A stretch of DNA of 11,187 nt from Bacillota bacterium (lineage in GTDB: Bacteria; Bacillota_I; Bacilli_A; RF39; UBA660), in the NCBI GenBank assembly GCA_023391185.1, contig JAEWBI010000055.1, forward strand, positions 1-11,187, given 5' to 3'. A model generated the notes under the pieces. The model had not been told where the DNA came from. It made no database searches and worked only from the letters and a program-made list of their open reading frames with translations. Below, in pieces: positions 6,193 through 11,187 of the stretch (positions are counted from its first letter, which is position 1; every line of letters starts with the position of its first letter). The translations under genes and the position numbers were made by a program.

Positions 6193-6201
6193 ATAATAAC
6201 A
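6193..6201 (-). promoter_or_regulatory. Candidate promoter of the short transcription unit
   Basis: The minus strand reads TGTTATTAT, one base from the TGTTATAAT used by neighbouring genes. It would make a transcript of about 200 nt ending at the 5979-6011 terminator, with a leader of about 90 nt before the 25-codon frame. Confidence 0.4.
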
Positions 6202-6213
6202 TTAGTTTTTCTT

Positions 6214-6378
6214 TTATTTATTCTTATGTAAAGCATTATATCCAATGCCAAAAGCAGCAAGACCTGCTAACACTAACCCAACCCATAAAAATGGATTTTG
6301 ATGATTCTCAATTATCCAATCCCTTAAAGGTTGCACTAAATTTTCTAACCATTCATAAAATGTTTGTTTATCTTCCAT
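6214..6378 (-). CDS. Small single-helix membrane protein (54 aa)
   Basis: This 54-codon frame encodes a polar, amphipathic N-terminal half (MEDKQTFYEWLENLVQPLRD) followed by one glycine/alanine-rich membrane helix at about residues 30-50 (LWVGLVLAGLAAFGIGY) and a short basic tail (HKNK). The topology is probably N-out or tail-anchored; no signal peptidase site is evident. A GAAAGG...AAGGA purine-rich stretch precedes the ATG, and a TGATATAAT promoter lies at 6415-6423. It stands alone between the pcrA terminator and the short transcription unit. I do not recognise the family. The marked hydrophobic block, clean ribosome binding site and promoter make it likely to be a real gene despite its length. 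Confidence 0.65.
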   Translation of the reverse strand: MEDKQTFYEWLENLVQPLRDWIIENHQNPFLWVGLVLAGLAAFGIGYNALHKNK

Positions 6379-6414
6379 ATTCCTTACTACCTTTCTTATA
6401 AGTATCTTAATTTA

Positions 6415-6423
6415 ATTATATCA
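6415..6423 (-). promoter_or_regulatory. Extended -10 promoter of the 54-aa membrane protein gene
   Basis: The minus strand reads TGATATAAT 36 bases before the ATG. A weak TTTATT lies 17 bases upstream of the TATAAT. Confidence 0.55.
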
Positions 6424-6510
6424 TTTACAAAACACAAAATAAATACTTATTATTAATTAATAATAGTTTGTCTTAAAATTAATTAAATATTAATTACATT
6501 TTATATAAAT

Positions 6511-6542
6511 AAAAAGTATAACAATTAAATGTTATACTTTTT
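6511..6542 (-). terminator. Terminator of pcrA containing its stop codon
   Basis: A perfect 13-bp stem (6511-6523 with 6530-6542) around a 6-base loop ends in five T residues on the minus strand. The last codons and TAA stop (6532-6534) of pcrA form most of the 5' arm. Confidence 0.9.
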
Positions 6543-8616
6543 TTATACTCTTATGACCTTTCATAAGTTTCTTTATTCCTGTAGGATGTGGGAATGCAAT
6601 TGTAAGAACTGATTTGTCGACACTTACAACAATTCCATGACCAAATGTATCATGAATTATCTTATCACCAATATTGTAATCAGCATTAGTATCAATCATA
6701 TTCTTTTTAATTATTTTAGGGACAAAAGAATCTTCTTTAATATCACTAAATAACAATTCAGAATCTATTTCTTTTAAGAACCTACTAGCGGGATTAATAC
6801 TATCCATACCAAATATAGTTCTTCTTTTTGCATTAACAAGCCAAAGTTTTTTTCTGGCTCTTGTTATAGCTACATAACATAGTCTTCTTTCTTCTTCCAA
6901 TTGATTAAAATCATCTAAAGAATTAGCATGAGGGAATATTCCTTCTTCCATTCCTATAACGAAAACATTATCAAATTCAAGACCTTTCGCACTATGCACA
7001 GTCATTAGTGTAACTACATCAGTATTATTCTTATGTTCTTCAATATCCGCTACTAAAGAAAGTTCCATTAAAAACTCTTCTAAAGATACAATACCTCTTT
7101 CTTCTTCAAAGTTTTTTGTAATAGATTTAAATTCTTCTAAATTCTCAAGCCTTACTTCTGCTTCTAAAGTATTTTCGTTTTCAAGTTCAGCTTTCATTCC
7201 ACTTTTTTCTAAAACATAAGTAACAAGCTCTGTCAAAGACATATTATCTTTAGAATTTTTTATATCCTCAATAATTTTTTTAAACTCTAACTCTTTACCA
7301 GATTCTATTGTATTATAGATAGACTGATTAAGTAAATTTGACTGAATATTCAAATTTTCAATTGTCTTTGCTCCTATACCTCTTTTAGGAACGTTAATAA
7401 CCCTTAATAGACTAATATCATCATTAGAGTTATATATGACATTTAAATAAGATAATAAGTCTTTAATTTCCTTACGCTTATAGAAATACATACTACCTAC
7501 TACTTTATAAGGAATGTTGTCTCTAAGAAGAGCTTCTTCCATATTTCTTGATTGGGCATTAGTACGATATAATACCGCAATTTCAGAGAGAGGAACATTT
7601 TTTCTTAACTGTTCTATTTGACATTTTACAAAAAATGCTTCATCTTTTTCATTTTCTGCGTGATGATAAATTACTTTTTCGCCACCATCAACATCTGTCC
7701 ATAAGTTTTTATCTTTACGTAGTGTATTCTTTTTAATAATGCTGTTAGCTACATCGAGAATCTGTTTGGTCGAACGATAATTTCTTTCTAACATTATTAT
7801 TTTGGCATCTTTATAATCTTTTTCAAAGTTTAATATATTTCGGTAATTTGAACCACGAAATGAATAAATACTTTGATCATTATCACCAACTACACAAATA
7901 TTTTTATACTTAGCACTTATCATTTTTGTAAGTAAATACTGTGCTTCATTTGTATCTTGATACTCATCAATAAGTACATACTTAAATCTTTCTTGATATA
8001 CCTTTAAAATATCCGGGTTATTTCTAAATAGTGTTATTGGAAGCATTAATAAATCATCAAAATCAAGTGAATTATTTGTTCTTAATTTGTCTCGATATTT
8101 TTTATAAACATTTATTACTAATTCATCGATTTCATTATTTGAAAACTTACTTAATTCTTCTGGTTCCATAAGTTCATTTTTCGCACTACTAATTCTATTT
8201 CTTATAGCTTTTGGACTATACTGTTTTGGATCCTTATCCATATCCTTTAATATTTTTTTCACTACAGTTAAAGAATCATCACTATCTAAAATAGTAAAGT
8301 TTTTATCATAGCCTAATTTATCATAATGTTCTTTTAATATAGTTAAACCGAAAGAATGGAATGTTGAAATTTGTATCTGATACCCGATTGGTCCTAATAT
8401 TTTCATTATTCTTTCTTTCATCTCTTTAGCGGCCTTATTAGTAAAAGTTATTGCTAAAACACTATCAGGACTTAGCCCTAATTCATCTATTAAATAAGCA
8501 ACACGTGTTGTAAGAACTTTTGTTTTGCCAGATCCAGCACCTGCTAAAACTAAAAGTGGTCCTTCTGTTGTCTTTACTGCTTCTAATTGCTCTTTATTCA
8601 AATTTTCTAAATACAT
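6532..8616 (-). CDS. pcrA: ATP-dependent DNA helicase PcrA (UvrD/Rep family, superfamily 1A)
   Basis: PcrA is a 3'-5' DNA helicase that unwinds DNA in repair, removes RecA and clears stalled replication or transcription complexes. All family motifs are present in order: the Q motif near residue 9 (NKEQLEAV), Walker A AGAGSGKT (25-32), Ia ITFTNKAAKEM (56-66), Walker B LIDEYQDTN (215-223), III VVGDNDQSIYSFRG (242-255), IV LERNYRST (276-283), then MTVHSAKGLEFDNVF and LCYVAITRARKKL near the end of the helicase core. The third position of the usual GDDDQS motif is Asn here (GDNDQS). The last 50 residues (YNIGDKIIHDTFGHGIV...IAFPHPTGIKKLM) match the Tudor-like, RNA polymerase-binding tail of PcrA, which separates it from Rep. 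At 694 residues it is slightly shorter than the roughly 740 of Bacillus PcrA. An AGGTGA site precedes the ATG. No ligA follows, unlike the pcrA-ligA order common in Bacillota. Confidence 0.95.
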   Translation of the reverse strand: MYLENLNKEQLEAVKTTEGPLLVLAGAGSGKTKVLTTRVAYLIDELGLSPDSVLAITFTNKAAKEMKERIMKILGPIGYQIQISTFHSFGLTILKEHYDKLGYDKNFTILDSDDSLTVVKKILKDMDKDPKQYSPKAIRNRISSAKNELMEPEELSKFSNNEIDELVINVYKKYRDKLRTNNSLDFDDLLMLPITLFRNNPDILKVYQERFKYVLIDEYQDTNEAQYLLTKMISAKYKNICVVGDNDQSIYSFRGSNYRNILNFEKDYKDAKIIMLERNYRSTKQILDVANSIIKKNTLRKDKNLWTDVDGGEKVIYHHAENEKDEAFFVKCQIEQLRKNVPLSEIAVLYRTNAQSRNMEEALLRDNIPYKVVGSMYFYKRKEIKDLLSYLNVIYNSNDDISLLRVINVPKRGIGAKTIENLNIQSNLLNQSIYNTIESGKELEFKKIIEDIKNSKDNMSLTELVTYVLEKSGMKAELENENTLEAEVRLENLEEFKSITKNFEEERGIVSLEEFLMELSLVADIEEHKNNTDVVTLMTVHSAKGLEFDNVFVIGMEEGIFPHANSLDDFNQLEEERRLCYVAITRARKKLWLVNAKRRTIFGMDSINPASRFLKEIDSELLFSDIKEDSFVPKIIKKNMIDTNADYNIGDKIIHDTFGHGIVVSVDKSVLTIAFPHPTGIKKLMKGHKSIKKV

Positions 8617-8640
8617 AAATTCACCTAACTATCCTTAAAC

Positions 8641-8669
8641 AGTATATCATACATTTGTTTGATAGACAA
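8641..8669 (-). promoter_or_regulatory. Promoter of pcrA
   Basis: On the minus strand TTGTCT (8664-8669), a 17-base spacer and TATACT (8641-8646) preceded by TGA form an extended -10 promoter close to the ATG at 8616. No LexA box of the Bacillota type (GAAC-N4-GTTC) is seen. Confidence 0.7.
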
Positions 8670-8762
8670 TAAATAATTATAGTCTCATGCTTTTTGCTAA
8701 AATTAAATAGATATATCATTGTCTATTTATAATTTGTACTCTATTAGGAACAACCACAAATA

Positions 8763-8791
8763 TTGACAAAATGCCATATAAGTGCTACTAT
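8763..8791 (+). promoter_or_regulatory. Near-consensus promoter of the murL-murD operon
   Basis: TTGACA (8763-8768), a 17-base spacer and TACTAT (8786-8791) with an upstream TGC make the best promoter in the window. It would give a leader of about 140 nt before the GTG of murL. A weaker alternative, TTGAAA (8827-8832) with TATATG (8850-8855), would start the RNA just before the hairpin. Confidence 0.75.
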
Positions 8792-8867
8792 TTAGTAATA
8801 AATATTATGAAAAATAATAGTATATTTTGAAATAGAAATTATACTTATATATATGATTTTATGAATC

Positions 8868-8919
8868 AAGGAGACTCTTAGGATGTCGTAGTAATTTTTG
8901 TCCTATTAGAGTCTCTTTT
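8868..8919 (+). promoter_or_regulatory. Leader hairpin before murL, possible attenuator terminator
   Basis: The outer arm AAGGAGACTCT (8868-8878) pairs with AGAGTCTCTTT (8908-8918), including one G-U pair. After a 2-base bulge, TAGGA (8879-8883) pairs with TCCTA (8901-8905), leaving a T-rich loop. The stem ends in TCTCTTTTC, a short T run like that of an intrinsic terminator. It lies 20 bases before the murL start and spares the ribosome binding site at 8927-8932. It could be an attenuator, the end of a small RNA, or an mRNA-stabilising 5' stem. No T-box consensus or recognised riboswitch core was found. Confidence 0.6.
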
Positions 8920-8937
8920 CTAGAAAGAAGGGAAAAA

Positions 8938-10287
8938 GTGGATTTTAACGAACTTAGAAAAAAATATCCTAGTTTTATATATGATAGTTATGAAGTAACT
9001 GAAGATGGGGATAACTTAATAATAAAATTTAATTTTGAAATAGAGAATCTTACTAGTTTTCACCCTATTACAAAAATACCTAAAAATATAATATCTAATA
9101 AAAATATTAATACTAATTTTAGAAATAACTTAATTTTTCATATTGGTTTAATAGAAATGATTAGTTATTATAAATGTGCCTGCCCTAAACAAATAATTAT
9201 AAAAGCAGGATATTTAGAAAAAAAGCAAATTAGTTTTATAAAAAAACTATTATTTTATGGTCTAGGAGAATTTTTATATGTTAATAAAATTAACATTGAT
9301 GAAGACTCATTAGTAGACTTTAAAATAGTTAGTGAGATGACAGAAAGTAACGATATATCTTATTTGGGACAAGGTAATTTAGTTTTGCTTGGTGGCGGAA
9401 AAGATTCAAATGTTACACTTGAGATATTAAAAGATGAAGATAATAGTATTGTTATACAAAATCCTAAAAAAGTGCAAATTGAATGCGCTACAGTAGCAGG
9501 TTATACTGAAGAAGAAATTGTCAAAATAAAAAGAACAATAGATAAGAAGCTATTAGAGCTTAATGAACAAGGTTTTTTAAATGGTCATACTCCTTTTAGT
9601 TCATTACTTGCTTTTGAAACATATTTAATTGGTTATCTTATGAATAAAAAATATATCATACTTTCAAATGAAGAAAGTGCTAATGAAGGAACTGTTATTG
9701 GGACAAAAATTAATCATCAATATTCAAAAAGCTATGAATTTGAAAATGATTTTAATGATTATACAAAAGAGTATTTTAATATTGATCTAAAATATTTTAG
9801 CTTTTTAAGGCCACTAACAGAATACCAAATTGGTCTACTATTTTCTAAATATAAAAAATATCATAAGATATTTAAAAGTTGTAATGTTGGCAGTAAAAAT
9901 GAACCATGGAAATGGTGTTGTGACTGTCCAAAATGTTTATTCGTTTATATAATACTAAGTCCATTTTTAAATGACGATGAGCTAATAAATATATTTGGAG
10001 AAAACTTATTTAAAAAAGAAAATTTACTTCCTATTTTTAAAGAAATAATTGGAGTAACTGGTGTAAAACCTTTTGAATGTGTTGGTTCTTATGAAGAAGC
10101 AAAATACGCTTTATCAAAAAGAATAACTGAAACAAAGGGGCAACTACCTTTCTTATTACAATATTATAAAGATAATTATGATTTAGTCCTTAGTTTAGAC
10201 TACGAACATAGATATAATAAAAATAATAATTTAGATTCTCATTTTGAAAATCTATTAAAGAAGGAACTTGAGAAGTATGTATCATAA
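8938..10287 (+). CDS. murL: UDP-N-acetyl-alpha-D-muramoyl-L-alanyl-L-glutamate epimerase (MurL-like)
   Basis: MurL inverts the terminal L-Glu of UDP-MurNAc-L-Ala-L-Glu to D-Glu in the cytoplasm, using ATP and releasing AMP and pyrophosphate. It replaces the need to supply free D-Glu by MurI. The 449-residue length suits the family. Visible features are a PP-loop-like ATP motif LLGGGKDSN (150-158, with K155, D156 and S157), the block LSNEESANEG followed by NHQYSKSYEFE in the middle, and a cysteine cluster WKWCCDCPKC with Cys327, 328, 330 and 333, like the metal site of QueC-type PP-loop enzymes. The start is GTG at 8938; a GAAGGG site (8927-8932) sits five bases before it, and no in-frame ATG lies upstream. 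The following MurD-family gene overlaps by 11 bases, which strongly supports the MurL reading. Family assignment is from remembered motifs and context, not a database search. Confidence 0.82.
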   Translation: MDFNELRKKYPSFIYDSYEVTEDGDNLIIKFNFEIENLTSFHPITKIPKNIISNKNINTNFRNNLIFHIGLIEMISYYKCACPKQIIIKAGYLEKKQISFIKKLLFYGLGEFLYVNKINIDEDSLVDFKIVSEMTESNDISYLGQGNLVLLGGGKDSNVTLEILKDEDNSIVIQNPKKVQIECATVAGYTEEEIVKIKRTIDKKLLELNEQGFLNGHTPFSSLLAFETYLIGYLMNKKYIILSNEESANEGTVIGTKINHQYSKSYEFENDFNDYTKEYFNIDLKYFSFLRPLTEYQIGLLFSKYKKYHKIFKSCNVGSKNEPWKWCCDCPKCLFVYIILSPFLNDDELINIFGENLFKKENLLPIFKEIIGVTGVKPFECVGSYEEAKYALSKRITETKGQLPFLLQYYKDNYDLVLSLDYEHRYNKNNNLDSHFENLLKKELEKYVS

Positions 10288-11187
10288 AATTGCTGAAAAT
10301 TTAAATAATAAACATATTGCTATATTAGGTTTTGGCCGTGAAGGTAAATCTACTTATCGCTTTATAAAAAAGTATTGCCTAAATACTACTATAACTATAA
10401 TAGACTTTAATGATATAAGAAGTGATTTTTATAAAGAATTTAATGATAATATAGATTTTATTTTTGGAGAAAATTATTTAAATGATTTAAATAAATATGA
10501 CTTAATTATTAAAACTCCTGGTATTTCATTAAAAGATATTGATATCACATCTTTTCAAAACAAAATTTCATCACAGGTAGAATTACTACTTGAAGTTTGT
10601 AAAGACAAATGTATTGGAGTAACTGGTACTAAAGGAAAAAGTACAACTTCAAGTTTAATTTATAAAATACTTAAAGAACAAGAAAAAGATGTATATTTAG
10701 TTGGTAATATTGGTAGGCCAGTTTTAGATGAAGTAGAAAAATATAATAGCGAATCAATAATTGTAATTGAACTATCTAGTCATCAGTTAGAGTTCTTAAA
10801 TGTTTCACCACATATAGGTTTAATTCTTAACTTATTTGAAGATCACTTAGATCATGCCGGATCACTTTACCATTATCATCAAATTAAACTAAATATGTTT
10901 AAAAATCAAAGTTTAGAAGATATAGGTATATATAACTTTGACAATGAATATTTAAAGAAATATATTGCTGAAGAACAATTTAATTCAAAGTTATATGCAA
11001 TATCAATGGAAGAAGAAAAGGATACTTTTTGGCAAGATAATATTATATATTTTAAAGATGATTTGTTATATGATACTAATAATGAAAGATTATTGTTAGG
11101 CAATCATAATCTTGTAAATATAACTTTTGCACTTGTTGTTGCTTCCCTATTAAAACTTGATTTAAAAAAAGCAATTACAAGTATTAA
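10277..11187 (+). CDS. murD2: MurD-family UDP-MurNAc-L-Ala glutamate ligase, probably MurD2 (partial, runs off the right edge)
   Basis: The visible 303 codons contain the N-terminal Rossmann-type domain (IAILGFGREGKST at 14-26, then IKTPGIS), the ATP P-loop GVTGTKGKSTT (114-124), GNIGRP, the ELSSHQLEF strand, NLFEDHLDHAG and the YHQIKLNMF segment with the lysine expected to be carbamylated. The C-terminal ligand-binding domain lies outside the window. MurD enzymes ligate glutamate to UDP-MurNAc-L-Ala in the cytoplasm with ATP. The P-loop is GTKGKST rather than the GTNGKTT/GSNGKTT common in ordinary MurD. Overlap with a MurL gene argues for MurD2, which adds L-Glu for later epimerisation. Choice of L- over D-Glu is inference from context. 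The ATG at 10277 lies inside the end of murL, with GGA and GAGAAG purines upstream, so translation is probably coupled. Confidence 0.8.
   Translation, partial: MYHKIAENLNNKHIAILGFGREGKSTYRFIKKYCLNTTITIIDFNDIRSDFYKEFNDNIDFIFGENYLNDLNKYDLIIKTPGISLKDIDITSFQNKISSQVELLLEVCKDKCIGVTGTKGKSTTSSLIYKILKEQEKDVYLVGNIGRPVLDEVEKYNSESIIVIELSSHQLEFLNVSPHIGLILNLFEDHLDHAGSLYHYHQIKLNMFKNQSLEDIGIYNFDNEYLKKYIAEEQFNSKLYAISMEEEKDTFWQDNIIYFKDDLLYDTNNERLLLGNHNLVNITFALVVASLLKLDLKKAITSI

Larger units (their letters stand above)
8617..8937. other. Divergent intergenic region between pcrA and murL
   Basis: This 321-bp gene-free stretch holds the pcrA promoter on the minus strand, a near-consensus plus-strand promoter, a leader with a strong hairpin, and two inverted repeats of doubtful meaning: AAATAGA/TCTATTT near 8705-8727, and ATAGACAAT (8662-8670) facing ATTGTCTAT (8718-8726). 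The latter overlaps the pcrA -35 box and could be an operator. No open frame with a ribosome binding site was found in it. Confidence 0.7.

Noticed and set aside
8861..8881. Six-codon leader peptide frame (MNQGDS) running into the murL leader hairpin
   Set aside because: It has no ribosome binding site and no run of regulatory codons, so classical translation-coupled attenuation is not supported.
8798..8937. T-box or known riboswitch in the murL leader
   Set aside because: The conserved T-box bulge (AGGGTGGNACCGCG-like) is absent, and I recognised no core of the glutamine, SAM, preQ1 or ZTP classes.
10906..11103. 65-codon minus-strand open frame
   Set aside because: It is antisense to the MurD-family gene, with no promoter or ribosome binding site.
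1..11187. CRISPR array, insertion sequence, prophage, tRNA or rRNA
   Set aside because: No regularly spaced repeats, transposase or integrase motifs, terminal inverted repeats, or tRNA/rRNA signatures were found on either strand.

Overview
This is an AT-rich window, about a quarter to 30% GC by eye. It has strong Shine-Dalgarno sites, many TGnTATAAT promoters, U-tailed terminators and standard stop usage: TGA is used as a stop, for example in an ATGA overlap. Together with a PcrA-type helicase, peptidoglycan synthesis genes and a prepilin-like start at the left edge, this suggests a low-GC Bacillota, perhaps a compact-genome, host-associated Bacilli or Clostridia lineage. The species cannot be fixed from the sequence. 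Nothing marks the window as phage, plasmid or IS, and no rRNA, tRNA or CRISPR array was seen.

Left part (1-8616), all transcribed leftwards. From the left edge: the first codons of a probable type IV prepilin-like gene; a two-domain glycosyltransferase-kinase fusion; a trypsin-like serine protease without a signal peptide; two small soluble proteins of unknown function; an MscS-family mechanosensitive channel; a 160-residue protein of unknown function; a two-gene operon of a 62-residue soluble protein and a 78-residue two-helix membrane protein; a short transcription unit with a possible 25-codon ORF; a 54-residue one-helix membrane protein; and PcrA helicase. Almost every gene has its own promoter just upstream, so the region reads as a row of single-gene units. 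In several of them the stop codon lies inside or against the terminator hairpin.

Right part (8617-11187), transcribed rightwards. A 321-bp divergent region carries a promoter for pcrA on the minus strand and a near-consensus promoter on the plus strand. The plus-strand promoter is followed by a roughly 140-nt leader that ends in a strong terminator-like hairpin just before a GTG start. Downstream is a translationally overlapping pair: a MurL-like UDP-MurNAc-L-Ala-L-Glu epimerase and a MurD-family ligase that runs off the window, probably MurD2. Together these would add L-Glu to UDP-MurNAc-L-Ala and then invert it to D-Glu. That is an alternative to the MurI/MurD route and was described in Xanthomonas. 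This pair in a low-GC Gram-positive background, behind a possible attenuator, is the most interesting content of the window.
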